DNA of 64,000 nt from Arthrobacter zhaoxinii (GTDB lineage: Bacteria > Actinomycetota > Actinomycetes > Actinomycetales > Micrococcaceae): positions 372,001 through 436,000 of the forward strand of contig NZ_JANFLT010000006.1 in assembly GCF_024385505.1 (NCBI RefSeq), read 5' to 3'. The notes beneath the pieces are model-generated. The model did no database searches and was not told the origin of the DNA. It saw only the letters and a list, made by a program, of their open reading frames with translations. The stretch's first letter is position 1. Every line of letters begins with the position of its first letter. The translations under genes were made by a program, and so were the position numbers. Below, piece by piece: positions 19,177 through 28,850 of the stretch.

Positions 19177-19866
19177 TTGGACGTTTTCAGTGCCACGGTG
19201 GACGGCATAAACAACTTCATCCTCTCCACGGCGGGGTCGCCGTGGGTCTACGTCGGCCTCCTGGCCTGCTGCCTGATCGACGGCTTCTTCCCGCCCGTCC
19301 CGAGTGAATCCCTGGTGGTGGCGCTGGCGTCACTGGCGCTCAGCGGCGCCGGCGTGAATATCTGGCTGATCATTCCGGCCGCAGCCCTGGGAGCGTTCCT
19401 GGGCGACAACCTGGCCTACCTGCTGGGCCGCTGGATCGGTACCGAACGGTTCGGCTGGATGCGCACCCCGAAGATGCGCCGGTCCGTCGCCTGGGCACGC
19501 CACGAACTCGACAAACGGTCGATGTCACTGATTCTCGTGGCCCGGTTCATTCCGGTCGGCCGGGTGGTAGTGAACGTCACCGCCGGTGCCACCGGCTTCC
19601 CGCGGCGGCGGTTTGTCTCGCTGACCGCCATCTCCGGGATTGTCTGGGCCGCCTACAGCGTGGCCATCGGCGCGATAGCCGGTGCCTGGTTCGATGACCA
19701 CCACCTGCTCGGCGTGGTGGTGGGAGTGCTGGGCGCGCTTGTCCTGGGCCTGATCATCGACCGCATCATCACCATGGTCCGGGGCACCGGACCCGGGGCC
19801 AAACTCCCGGAAGCCGGCGACATGCCGAACGCCGACGACGACGCACGCACGCAGAAGGCCGCCTGA
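19177..19866 (+). CDS. DedA family membrane protein
   Basis: DedA/SNARE-associated family membrane protein, 229 residues with about five hydrophobic segments; such proteins are tied to lipid (undecaprenyl-phosphate or phospholipid) flipping and membrane homeostasis. Diagnostic pieces: FPPVPSESLVV (about 40-50), GDNLAYLLGRWIG (about 80-92), RFIPVGRVVVNVTAG (about 125-139). The start is TTG 19177, which has AAGGAG nine nt upstream; an earlier ATG lies inside the deoA terminator. C-terminal ~30 residues are acidic and hydrophilic. It interrupts the nucleoside salvage genes without an obvious functional link. Confidence 0.9.
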   Translation: MDVFSATVDGINNFILSTAGSPWVYVGLLACCLIDGFFPPVPSESLVVALASLALSGAGVNIWLIIPAAALGAFLGDNLAYLLGRWIGTERFGWMRTPKMRRSVAWARHELDKRSMSLILVARFIPVGRVVVNVTAGATGFPRRRFVSLTAISGIVWAAYSVAIGAIAGAWFDDHHLLGVVVGVLGALVLGLIIDRIITMVRGTGPGAKLPEAGDMPNADDDARTQKAA

Positions 19867-19873
19867 AACACCG

Positions 19874-19879
19874 TAGAGT
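19874..19879 (+). promoter_or_regulatory. Putative -10 (TAGAGT) of add
   Basis: TAGAGT followed by 6 nt and GTG 19886. No ribosome binding site is present, so add is probably leaderless. Confidence 0.45.
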
Positions 19880-19885
19880 TGCCGT

Positions 19886-21025
19886 GTGACTGAGCCTACA
19901 AACACTCCAGAAAAACCTTTCCTCGACGTGCGCAGCCTGCCGAAGGTATCGCTGCACGACCACCTCGACGGCGGCCTCCGACCGGCCACCATTGTCGAGC
20001 TGGCCGCCGCCGCCGGCCACACCCTGCCGAGCACCGACCCCGCCGGGCTGGGGGAGTGGTTCCGCGAATCCGCCGACTCCGGTTCGCTGGAGCGCTACCT
20101 CGAAACCTTCGACCACACCATCGCGGTCATGCAGACACGCGGGGACCTGGTGCGGGTGGCCCGCGAATTCGTCGAAGACCTCGCCGCGGACGGCGTTGTG
20201 TACGCCGAAGTCCGCTGGGCACCCGAACAGCACCTGCAGGCAGGACTGAGCCTGGACGAAGCCGTGGAAGCCGTCCAAGCCGGCATCGAAGAAGGCATCG
20301 TGATCGCCGAGGCTGCGGGCCGCTTCATCCAGGTGGGCCAGCTCATCACCGCCATGCGGCATGCAGACCGTGCCATGGAAATCGCCGAACTGGCAGTGCG
20401 GCACCGCGATTCCGGCGCCGTCGGCTTCGACATTGCCGGCCCCGAAGACGGCTTCCCGCCCTCCCGGTTCAAGGACGCCTTCACCTATCTCGCAGAACAG
20501 CAGTTCCCGGTGACGGTGCATGCCGGCGAGGCCGCCGGAATCGAGAGCATCGTTGACGCCCTGGTGCACGGCCGGGCGCTGCGGCTGGGCCACGGCGTGC
20601 GGATCGCGGAGGACATCGACGTCGAATTCGAAGAGCCCGGCAGCGCAGACGAGGCCGAAGTGGGCATTGTCAGCATGGGCCGCGTCGCCAACTGGGTCCG
20701 GGACCGCGGAATCCCGCTGGAGGTCTGCCCCTCCTCCAATCTGCAGACCGGTGCCGTGGCCTCCTTCGGCGAGGACATTGAGACCCATCCGATCGACCTG
20801 CTGTACCAGACCGGCTTCGCCGTCACCATCAACACGGACAACCGCCTGATGAGCTTGGTGACCCTTACCGGTGAATTCGAGCTGCTGATGGACACCTTCG
20901 ACTATGACCTGGACGATGTCCTGGAGCTCACCATGAACGCCGTCAACGCGGCTTTCCTGCCCCTGGATGAGCGCGCTGCACTATCCGCCTATGTCACGGA
21001 AGGTTTCAACCGCGCCCGTGGCTGA
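19886..21025 (+). CDS. add: Adenosine deaminase
   Basis: Zinc enzyme deaminating (deoxy)adenosine to (deoxy)inosine, 379 residues. Metal motifs: HDHLDGGLRP (about residues 24-33; HxH ligands), VHAGEAAG (about 212-219), RLGHGVRI (about 233-240) and INTDNRLMS (about 313-321; the family usually has NTDDP, so N-R here is a variation). An insert around 245-260 is acidic. The GTG at 19886 is supported by TAGAGT 6 nt upstream. Provides the purine arm of the nucleoside salvage block; its 3' end overlaps mazG. Confidence 0.95.
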   Translation: MTEPTNTPEKPFLDVRSLPKVSLHDHLDGGLRPATIVELAAAAGHTLPSTDPAGLGEWFRESADSGSLERYLETFDHTIAVMQTRGDLVRVAREFVEDLAADGVVYAEVRWAPEQHLQAGLSLDEAVEAVQAGIEEGIVIAEAAGRFIQVGQLITAMRHADRAMEIAELAVRHRDSGAVGFDIAGPEDGFPPSRFKDAFTYLAEQQFPVTVHAGEAAGIESIVDALVHGRALRLGHGVRIAEDIDVEFEEPGSADEAEVGIVSMGRVANWVRDRGIPLEVCPSSNLQTGAVASFGEDIETHPIDLLYQTGFAVTINTDNRLMSLVTLTGEFELLMDTFDYDLDDVLELTMNAVNAAFLPLDERAALSAYVTEGFNRARG

Positions 21026-21707
21026 AAACCCCCTTCCCGGTGACCTCGGCGAGCGGTTCACCCGCCTCGCCGAGGTCATCGGCGTCCTCCGGGAGCGGTG
21101 CCCGTGGACCCGGGCACTGACCCATGAGTCACTGCTGGAGTACCTCGTGGAGGAAACCTACGAGCTGGTGGAAGCAGTGGAAGGCGGAACGGCCGGACCG
21201 GCCCGGGCGGCGGAACTGCGCGGCGAGCTCGGCGACGTGCTGCTGCAGGTACTGCTCCACGCCCGCCTGCAGCAGGAAGCCGGCAGCTTCTCCGTGGCGG
21301 ACGTGGTCGATGCCCTCACCGCTAAGATGATCCGCCGCAACCCGCACGTCTTCTCCCCGGACGGCAGCCTCCGGGAGGACAGCGGAGAATCCGGCATTGC
21401 GGCCATCGAACAGGCCTGGGACCGGGCGAAGAAGGCGGAAAGCCCCGCCCGGACTTCGGCATTCGAAGGAATTCCGGCAGGGCTGCCGGCCCTGCTCCTG
21501 GCGGCCAAGACGATCTCCCGTGCCCGCCGGGCGGACCGTCCGCTGCCCCCGCTGCGGCCGGCACCCGACGCGGAGTTCTCCAACGAAACCGAGCTCGGGG
21601 ACGTGCTGTTCTCCCTGGTCCGCCGCGCGTCGGAACAGGGACTCGACGCCGAGGCGGCGCTTCGTGCGGCGGTCCGCCGGTACACGGCCGACGACGCCGG
21701 GCGCTGA
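20991..21707 (+). CDS. mazG: MazG nucleoside triphosphate pyrophosphohydrolase
   Basis: Hydrolyses NTPs to NMP and pyrophosphate, a house-cleaning activity. The MazG fold motifs are CPWTRALTHESLLEYLVEE (about 33-51, EExxE metal site continuing as TYELVEA), ELGDVLLQVLLH (about 76-87) and the second-domain ELGDVLFSL near 205. About 238 residues. The CPWxxxxTH motif normally reads CPWDxxQTH, here CPWTRALTH. Start ATG 20991 or GTG 21018; both overlap the end of add, so translation is coupled. Its place before eno matches M. tuberculosis (Rv1021-Rv1023). Confidence 0.9.
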   Translation: MSRKVSTAPVAENPLPGDLGERFTRLAEVIGVLRERCPWTRALTHESLLEYLVEETYELVEAVEGGTAGPARAAELRGELGDVLLQVLLHARLQQEAGSFSVADVVDALTAKMIRRNPHVFSPDGSLREDSGESGIAAIEQAWDRAKKAESPARTSAFEGIPAGLPALLLAAKTISRARRADRPLPPLRPAPDAEFSNETELGDVLFSLVRRASEQGLDAEAALRAAVRRYTADDAGR

Positions 21708-21773
21708 CCGTCGCGCACCCCCTCCGCTGCAGCCCCGGATCCACCCGATCTCAGTGATTCAGCCCACCGGACC

Positions 21774-21801
21774 TTACTGGGAGCCGCGATTCTATTAGGC
21801 T
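21774..21801 (+). promoter_or_regulatory. Putative eno promoter
   Basis: TTACTG (21774-21779), 16-bp spacer, TAGGCT (21796-21801), with a leader of about 75 nt to the enolase start. Confidence 0.4.
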
Positions 21802-21803
21802 AA

Positions 21804-23168
<1,365 letters not shown>

Positions 23169-23184
23169 CCGGACCGCCGCAGCA

Positions 23185-23212
23185 CCTGCAGGCCCCATTT
23201 GGGACCTGCAGG
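23185..23212 (+). terminator. Hairpin after eno
   Basis: CCTGCAGG (23185-23192) pairs with CCTGCAGG (23205-23212), with inner CCC/GGG pairing and an ATTT loop; no T-run follows. Confidence 0.4.
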
Positions 23213-23341
23213 CGTTGCGGAACAGGATCCCAACACCACGGGTGGGTAACCTCATAGGAGGGGACCCGCCCGCGGTCGTTTCCCGGCCGTATCCGGCATC
23301 CCTTCAGCACCATATTGAGCACAGTTACAGACAGGACCCGC

Positions 23342-24172
23342 ATGCCGACCCGACGCCCCAAGGTTCCCAGGCCAGCGGCCCCCGCGAACGCTGACGGTGC
23401 GAACGCAAGCGGAGGAAAACCTGCATCGAAGCCGGCCGCCGGGAAACCGGCCGTCACGAAGCCGTCCGCCGCAGCGAAACCTCCTGCGGCTCGGCAGGCG
23501 CCGGCGGCACCGCGCGCAGCAGCCCCGAAAACGGCAGCTTCGAAAGCGGCAGCGCCTAAAACCGCAGCTTCGAAAGCGGCAGCTACGAAAGCAACGGCGC
23601 CTAAAGCCGCAGCTTCGAAAGCAACAGCGCCGGCGCCTCAGCCGCGTTCGCGGAAGCTCTCCGCGTCGGATGCCCGGGCAGCGGTGCGTTCCCAGCTATC
23701 CGGAGGAATCCGGCGTAAACCCGATTCTGCACCGGAACAAAAGGTTCCCGCAGCGGCGCCTGAGGTCGAAACCCCGGATGAGCTGCGCCCGGTACCGGCC
23801 AAAGCGTTCTCCGGACGACTGCTGGTGCTGGCCATGGTGATGGTTGCCATCACCGTCCTGCTCGCCCCGTCGGTGCGGACATACCTGCAGCAGCGCTCGG
23901 ACATTGCGGTGGCCAAGGCGGAAATAGCGGAGGCCGAAGCAACGCAGGCGGAACTGGAAGTCCAGCTGGGCCGCTGGGAGGACCCGGCGTACATCAAGCA
24001 GCAGGCACGGGACCGGATTTTCCTCGTGATGCCGGGGGAGAAGCGGTACCTGGTCAAGGGCGAAAACGGTGTGGAAGAAGCCGAGCAGCTGGCCGCCGAA
24101 GAGGAGCCCGAAGACCTGCGCTGGGTTGATTCGCTCTGGGACTCGGTCAAGAAATCCGCCACGGCACAGTAA
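23342..24172 (+). CDS. ftsB: FtsB/DivIC-like septum formation initiator protein
   Basis: Divisome bitopic membrane protein, 276 residues. Order: a very long cytoplasmic N-terminus (1-155) rich in Ala, Lys and Pro with near-repeats APKTAASKAA (61-80), one membrane helix (about 158-176), and a periplasmic coiled coil (about 178-212) ending in the WEDPAYIKQQARDRI-type segment (211-225) typical of FtsB/DivIC. ATG 23342 is preferred over a TTG 27 nt upstream. Position between eno and DUF501 matches M. tuberculosis Rv1024. The N-terminal tail is much longer than in E. coli FtsB. Confidence 0.88.
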   Translation: MPTRRPKVPRPAAPANADGANASGGKPASKPAAGKPAVTKPSAAAKPPAARQAPAAPRAAAPKTAASKAAAPKTAASKAAATKATAPKAAASKATAPAPQPRSRKLSASDARAAVRSQLSGGIRRKPDSAPEQKVPAAAPEVETPDELRPVPAKAFSGRLLVLAMVMVAITVLLAPSVRTYLQQRSDIAVAKAEIAEAEATQAELEVQLGRWEDPAYIKQQARDRIFLVMPGEKRYLVKGENGVEEAEQLAAEEEPEDLRWVDSLWDSVKKSATAQ

Positions 24173-24236
24173 TCTGGAGGCTGATAGAAGAAGCAGCCCG
24201 GGGCCCTCGCCGGCCCCCACGGAAGGAACCTCCTGC

Positions 24237-24902
24237 ATGACCCAGGACCAGCTCGCCCCCACCCAGGAAGACCTGGAAACCCTGAGCCGGCAGCTTGGCC
24301 GCCCGGTGCGTGATGTTGTCGAAATCGGTGCCCGGTGCGTCTGCGGCAACCCCTTGGTAGCTACCACGGCCCCCCGGCTCAGCAACGGCATCCCCTTCCC
24401 CACTACGTACTACCTGACGCACCCGGTCATCACGGCCGCCGTTTCCCGGCTCGAAGCTGCCGGGATGATGACGGACATGTCCCGGCGGCTGGAAGATGAT
24501 CCGGAACTGGCGCAGCGGTACCGCAGCGCGCACGAGCACTACCTCAAGGTTCGCGACGAGATCGGGGAACGCACCGGCACCGGTCCCGTCCCGGAAATTG
24601 ACGGCGTCTCCGCCGGCGGCATGCCCACCCGGGTGAAATGCCTGCATGTGCTGGTCGGCCACTCCCTGGCCGCCGGACCCGGGGTCAACCCGCTGGGCGA
24701 CGAAGCGCTGGCGGCGATTGAGCAATGGTGGACAACGGACCGCTGTTACTGCGAAGGTGCTTGGGACACCGCCGCTCCCGCTCCGGCCCGCGACCTGAGC
24801 CGCCACACCAAGACGCAGGGCCTCAGCCCGGAAGAACTCGAGAGCAAGAAGGCTGCCCGCCGGCAGGCAACGGATGCCGCAACCAGTGAAGGGGAACTGT
24901 GA
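24237..24902 (+). CDS. DUF501 family protein
   Basis: Protein of unknown function, 221 residues, of the DUF501 family always found near eno and ppx in actinobacteria. Conserved cysteines sit in CVCGNPLV (about 33-40), VKCLHVLVGHSLAAG (about 135-149) and CYCEGAW (about 170-176), suggesting a metal or cluster site. ATG 24237 follows GGAAGGA. Overlaps ppx by 4 bp (GTGA), so they are translationally coupled. The last 30 residues are charged and low complexity. Confidence 0.88.
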   Translation: MTQDQLAPTQEDLETLSRQLGRPVRDVVEIGARCVCGNPLVATTAPRLSNGIPFPTTYYLTHPVITAAVSRLEAAGMMTDMSRRLEDDPELAQRYRSAHEHYLKVRDEIGERTGTGPVPEIDGVSAGGMPTRVKCLHVLVGHSLAAGPGVNPLGDEALAAIEQWWTTDRCYCEGAWDTAAPAPARDLSRHTKTQGLSPEELESKKAARRQATDAATSEGEL

Positions 24903-25876
24903 CAGGCCAGGAAGACAGCCGTACCGAGGGCATGCGCGTTGCCGCCATTGACTGCGGCACCAACTCCATCCGGCTGCTTATTGCGGACATCACCCGGGAC
25001 AGCGAGGGAACAGCGCAGCTGACCGACGTCGTACGCCTGATGCGCGTGAACCGGCTGGGACAGGGAGTGGATGCCACCGGACGGCTGGCACCCGAGGCCC
25101 TGGAACGGACCTTCGCCGCGGCGGACGAATACGCCGCGCTGATCCGCGAACACGGAGCGTCGCGGATCCGGTTCGTGGCCACCTCCGCCAGCCGCGACGC
25201 GGAAAACCGGCAGGAGTTCGTGGACGGAATCCGCGACCGGCTTGGCGTTGAACCCGAAGTCATCAGCGGGGATGAGGAAGCGGCGCTTTCCTTCGCCGGC
25301 GCGGCAAGCGTGTTCGCCGGCGGAAACGGCGCCAAGACCCTCGTGGTGGATCTGGGCGGCGGCAGCACCGAGTTCGTCCTCGGTGACGGTTCGGGTGTCC
25401 TGGCGGCCAAGAGCACCAATATGGGCTGTGTACGCTTCACCGAACGGTACCTCCGCTCCGACCCGCCCACCGAGGCGGAAATAGCGGCGGCCCGGGCGGA
25501 GATCCTGGACATGGTTGCCTCCGCACTGGTCACGGTGCCGCTGGCGGAAACCGATCGGCTGGTGGGGGTGGCCGGGACCATCACGACCGTCACCGCCGCC
25601 GCCCTGGATCTTGCGGAATACTCTCCCGACGCTATCCACGGAACCGAGCTGAGCCGCGGGCAGATTGACGCCACGGCGGATGCCCTGCTGGGCCGGGACC
25701 GTGCCGCCCGGGCATCGCTGCCGTACATGCACCCTGGCCGGGTGGATGTTATCGGTGCCGGTGCGCTGATCTGGCGGACCATCGTGGACCGCGTGGACGA
25801 GCTGACGGACGGCCGCGTGGCCTCGGCGTTCGCCAGCGAACACGACATCCTTGACGGCATCGCCCTGAGCGCGTGA
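24899..25876 (+). CDS. ppx: Exopolyphosphatase / guanosine pentaphosphatase (Ppx/GppA)
   Basis: Actin-like-fold phosphatase acting on polyphosphate or pppGpp, 325 residues, the short form without an HD domain, as in mycobacterial Ppx proteins. ATP-fold motifs are AIDCGTNSIRLLIAD (about 12-26) and VVDLGGGSTEFVL (about 149-161). GTG 24899 overlaps the DUF501 stop; its own end overlaps the subtilase start, so four genes read as a coupled set. Confidence 0.92.
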   Translation: MTGQEDSRTEGMRVAAIDCGTNSIRLLIADITRDSEGTAQLTDVVRLMRVNRLGQGVDATGRLAPEALERTFAAADEYAALIREHGASRIRFVATSASRDAENRQEFVDGIRDRLGVEPEVISGDEEAALSFAGAASVFAGGNGAKTLVVDLGGGSTEFVLGDGSGVLAAKSTNMGCVRFTERYLRSDPPTEAEIAAARAEILDMVASALVTVPLAETDRLVGVAGTITTVTAAALDLAEYSPDAIHGTELSRGQIDATADALLGRDRAARASLPYMHPGRVDVIGAGALIWRTIVDRVDELTDGRVASAFASEHDILDGIALSA

Positions 25877-27282
25877 GGTCCCCCGGGACCGCTCCCGGCC
25901 GCCGCCGGGGAAGCGCGGCACGCCTACGGACCGCCGCCGCAGCCCTCTGCGCAGCCGTGGGGCTGACGCTCCTGGCACCTGTTCCTGCGCACGCTGACGA
26001 ATGGCGGGACAAGCAGTACTGGCTGGCCGACTACGGTGTCACCGAGGCCTGGAAAACCACCAAGGGTGCGGGCGTGAAGGTTGCCGTCATTGATACCGGT
26101 GTCGACGTAAGCCATCCCGACCTCGCCGGCGCCGTCACCGGCGGTTTCGATGCATCCGGAGCCGGCGATCCCCAAGGTGCCAGGGGGCTGGGCGATACCC
26201 CCGGGCACGGCACCCTGGTGGCCACGCTGCTGGCCGGCCGGGGGCATGAGAAGCCCGCGGAAGACAAGGATGCCAAGGACGGGGATAAAAAGGACGGCAA
26301 AGACGAGGGCAAGCCGGCCGACCGCCCCGACGGCATTATCGGCGTGGCCCCGGAAGCCGAGATCCTCGCCGTCTCCACCTGGATCGGCGGAACCAACCCC
26401 GGCGGCGTGCCGATCGACATGCAGATCCCCACGGCCGTCCGCTGGGCAGTGGATAACGGTGCCCGGGTCATCAACATGTCCCTGGGCAGTACCTCCACTG
26501 CCTGGCCGGAAAGCTGGGACGAAGCGTTCCTTTATGCCGAGCAGAACGACGTGGTGGTTGTCGCAGCCGCCGGCAACCGCGGTGTGGGCATGGTCCAGGT
26601 GGGAGCACCCGCCACCATTCCCGGGGTTCTCACCGTGGCCGGCCTGAACCGGCAGGGCGAGGCCAGCCGGGACTCGTCCTCCGAAGGCATCAGCATCGGT
26701 GTTGCCGCTCCCGCCGAAGACCTGATCGGCGGGATGCCCGGGAACACATCCCGGTATGCGAAATGGGAAGGCACCTCCGGGGCGGCGCCGCTGGTGTCCG
26801 GTGTTGCTGCACTGATCCGTGCGGCACATCCGGAAATGAGTGCTGCGGACGTCATCAACCGGATCGTCAGTACCGCGCGGGATGCCGGCGCTCCGGGTAC
26901 GGACACCATCTATGGATACGGGATCCTGGACGCCAATGCGGCCGTGAATGCCGATGTTCCTTCCGTCTCCAGCAACCCGCTGGGAACCATTGCCGAGTGG
27001 ATCCGGGTGCACCGGCGGGTGGTGGACGCCTCGCCGGGCGCCGCCGACATTCCCGCCCCCACGGTCCCGGACCTGCCGGAACCCGAAGTCCCGGTGGCAC
27101 AGGAGCCGGCACCCCTGAACGACGGCCTCTCCGCCGCCGTCGTGCTGGGTTTCGGGGCCCTTCTCGTGGTGGTGCTGGTGTCCGGCACGGTCCACGTAGG
27201 CCGTCTGCGGCGCCGCGGTGCGGCAGTATCCGAAACCCAAAACACTGAAGCGGGGACCCTCGACGAGGCCGGGGTCCGGTAG
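25873..27282 (+). CDS. Mycosin-like S8 serine protease, membrane anchored
   Basis: Secreted subtilase of 469 residues. Signal peptide about 1-41 (ends PAHA), catalytic triad D74 (VIDTGVD), H112 (GHGT) and S302 (GTSGAAP, 300-306), oxyanion N235 (AAGN). A Lys/Asp/Glu/Gly-rich insert (about 125-153) follows the histidine. The C-terminus has a Pro-rich stalk (about 390-415), one membrane helix (about 417-438) and a basic tail. This is the layout of mycosins, the proteases of type VII secretion, but no ESX genes are in the window. GTG 25873 overlaps ppx. Substrate unknown. Confidence 0.9.
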   Translation: MRSPGTAPGRRRGSAARLRTAAAALCAAVGLTLLAPVPAHADEWRDKQYWLADYGVTEAWKTTKGAGVKVAVIDTGVDVSHPDLAGAVTGGFDASGAGDPQGARGLGDTPGHGTLVATLLAGRGHEKPAEDKDAKDGDKKDGKDEGKPADRPDGIIGVAPEAEILAVSTWIGGTNPGGVPIDMQIPTAVRWAVDNGARVINMSLGSTSTAWPESWDEAFLYAEQNDVVVVAAAGNRGVGMVQVGAPATIPGVLTVAGLNRQGEASRDSSSEGISIGVAAPAEDLIGGMPGNTSRYAKWEGTSGAAPLVSGVAALIRAAHPEMSAADVINRIVSTARDAGAPGTDTIYGYGILDANAAVNADVPSVSSNPLGTIAEWIRVHRRVVDASPGAADIPAPTVPDLPEPEVPVAQEPAPLNDGLSAAVVLGFGALLVVVLVSGTVHVGRLRRRGAAVSETQNTEAGTLDEAGVR

Positions 27283-27315
27283 TAAAAAAAGCTTTAGTGC
27301 CGTTTGTCAAATGCT

Positions 27316-27333
27316 TCGTGAAGACTTTCACAA
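27316..27333. promoter_or_regulatory. Rex operator in the ndh promoter
   Basis: The 18-bp palindrome matches the Rex (NADH/NAD+ sensor) consensus TTGTGAA-N4-TTCACAA at 13 of 14 defined positions (C at position 2). It covers the -35 region and spacer of the inferred ndh promoter, so bound Rex would block transcription. Rex control of ndh is known in other Gram-positive bacteria. Confidence 0.75.
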
Positions 27334-27340
27334 ACTCGGG

Positions 27341-27346
27341 TACGAT
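27341..27346 (+). promoter_or_regulatory. -10 (TACGAT) of leaderless ndh
   Basis: TACGAT, then 6 nt, then ATG 27353; no ribosome binding site. The Rex palindrome ends 7 bp upstream of this hexamer. Confidence 0.55.
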
Positions 27347-27352
27347 TGGGGC

Positions 27353-28738
27353 ATGGCATCGAACAAGCAGTTTTCTGATCGTCCCCGCGTTCTGGTGGTC
27401 GGCGGTGGTTACGTCGGTCTGTACGTGGCCAAAGACCTCCAGAAGAAGGTAAAGGAGCAGGGCGGAATTGTTACGGTAGTGGACCCGCTGCCGTACATGA
27501 CCTACCAGCCTTTCCTCCCCGAGGTCGCCGCAGGCACCATTGAAGCCCGCGACGCCGTTGTATCCCACCGCATGCACCTGAAGAACACCGAGCTGATCAC
27601 CGGCAAGGTTACTTCCATCAACCACTCCGCCCGCACGGCCACCATTGAGCCGGGTGACGGCAGCGAGCCGTTCGAGCTGCCCTACCAGGACGTCGTCCTG
27701 GCTGCCGGCTCGATCACCCGCACCTTCCCGATCCCGGGCCTCGCCGAGGCCGGCATCGGTATGAAGAGCATTGAAGAAGCAATGGCCACCCGCAACCACG
27801 TGCTCGAACGCATTGAAACCGCGTCGCTTATGCCCGTGGGACCGGAGCGCGAACGCGCCCTGACGTTCGTCGTCGTCGGCGGCGGCTTTGCCGGCATCGA
27901 AACCCTGACCGAACTTGAAGACATGGCCCGCGACGCGGTCCGGATCAATGACCGGCTCCGCCGCGAAGACCTGCGCTTCGTCCTGGTCGAGGCCATGGGC
28001 CGGGTTATGCCCGAGGTCAAGCCCGACCAGGCCGAGTGGGTTGTTGCCAGCATGCGTGAGCGCGGCATCGAGGTGCTGCTGAACACCTCGCTGGCATCCG
28101 CCGAAGGCGGCGTCCTGAAGCTGATCAACATGGCGGACAAGTCCCCGGCCGGTGAGTTCGGTGCAGACACCCTGATCTGGACCGCCGGTGTGCAGGCGAA
28201 CCCGATGGTCCGCGCCACCGACTTCCCGATCGACGAGCGCGGCCGCGTCCGCGCCAACGCCGAACTGCGCATCACCGGTGATGACGGTCCCCTCGACGGC
28301 GCCTGGGCTGCCGGCGACGTTTCCGCCGTCCCGGACCTCTCCGGCGGCGGCGTGGGCGGTTTCTGCGTCCCGAACGCACAGCATGCCGTCCGCCAGGCAA
28401 AGCTGCTGGCCAAGAACATCATGGCGGCCCGCTACGGCGTCGGCACCGTGGAAGAGTACAACCACAAGAGCCTTGGCGCTGTTGCCGGTCTGGGCCAGTA
28501 CAAGGGTGTTGCCAACATCATGGGCTTCGGCCTGAAGGGCTTCCCGGCCTGGCTGGCACACCGCGGCTACCACGGCCTGGCCATGCCGATGTTCGAGCGC
28601 AAGTTCCGCGTAATCTCGGGCTGGCTGCTGAACGTGAGCTACGGCCGCGACCTGACGTCGCTGCGCAACCTGGAAGACCCGCGCCGCGGCTTCGAGGAAG
28701 CGGCAACGCCGGCTAAGAAGCCGGCCGTCAAGGCCTAG
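27353..28738 (+). CDS. ndh: Type II NADH dehydrogenase
   Basis: Single-subunit, non-proton-pumping NADH:quinone oxidoreductase, 461 residues. FAD-binding RVLVVGGGYVGLYVA (about 12-26) and NADH-binding FVVVGGGFAGIET (about 168-180) are intact, as are AAGSITRTFPIPGL (about 118-131) and the GDVSAVPD near residue 321. A C-terminal amphipathic stretch (about 385-440) is the expected membrane attachment. Control by Rex is strongly suggested by the operator at 27316-27333. Leaderless start at ATG 27353. Confidence 0.96.
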   Translation: MASNKQFSDRPRVLVVGGGYVGLYVAKDLQKKVKEQGGIVTVVDPLPYMTYQPFLPEVAAGTIEARDAVVSHRMHLKNTELITGKVTSINHSARTATIEPGDGSEPFELPYQDVVLAAGSITRTFPIPGLAEAGIGMKSIEEAMATRNHVLERIETASLMPVGPERERALTFVVVGGGFAGIETLTELEDMARDAVRINDRLRREDLRFVLVEAMGRVMPEVKPDQAEWVVASMRERGIEVLLNTSLASAEGGVLKLINMADKSPAGEFGADTLIWTAGVQANPMVRATDFPIDERGRVRANAELRITGDDGPLDGAWAAGDVSAVPDLSGGGVGGFCVPNAQHAVRQAKLLAKNIMAARYGVGTVEEYNHKSLGAVAGLGQYKGVANIMGFGLKGFPAWLAHRGYHGLAMPMFERKFRVISGWLLNVSYGRDLTSLRNLEDPRRGFEEAATPAKKPAVKA

Positions 28739-28756
28739 TCTTCGGTCAACGCCGGT

Positions 28757-28802
28757 ACACGACGACGGCGGTCCTCCATAGGGAGGGCCGCCGTCGTTGT
28801 GT
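28757..28802 (+). terminator. Terminator after ndh
   Basis: 21-bp arms (28757-28777 with 28782-28802) containing two G-U pairs, 4-nt loop, followed by TTT. Confidence 0.75.
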
Positions 28803-28826
28803 TTCCCGCCCTCCCGGCGTTTCCAG

Positions 28827-28832
28827 TAGGCT
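28827..28832 (+). promoter_or_regulatory. Putative -10 (TAGGCT) of the tRNA gene
   Basis: TAGGCT 18 bp upstream of the mature tRNA 5' end; a weak TTCCCG lies 18 bp before it. Confidence 0.35.
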
Positions 28833-28850
28833 TGGGAAGGCGTCAGCCGC

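Noticed and set aside
23520-23640. Mobile or slippage-born repeat element in ftsB
   Set aside because: The repeats are in frame and continuous with the Ala/Lys/Pro tail; they are a coding low-complexity region.
27283-27315. Terminator after the mycosin-like gene
   Set aside because: There is an A-run but no stem; the region is instead the ndh promoter.
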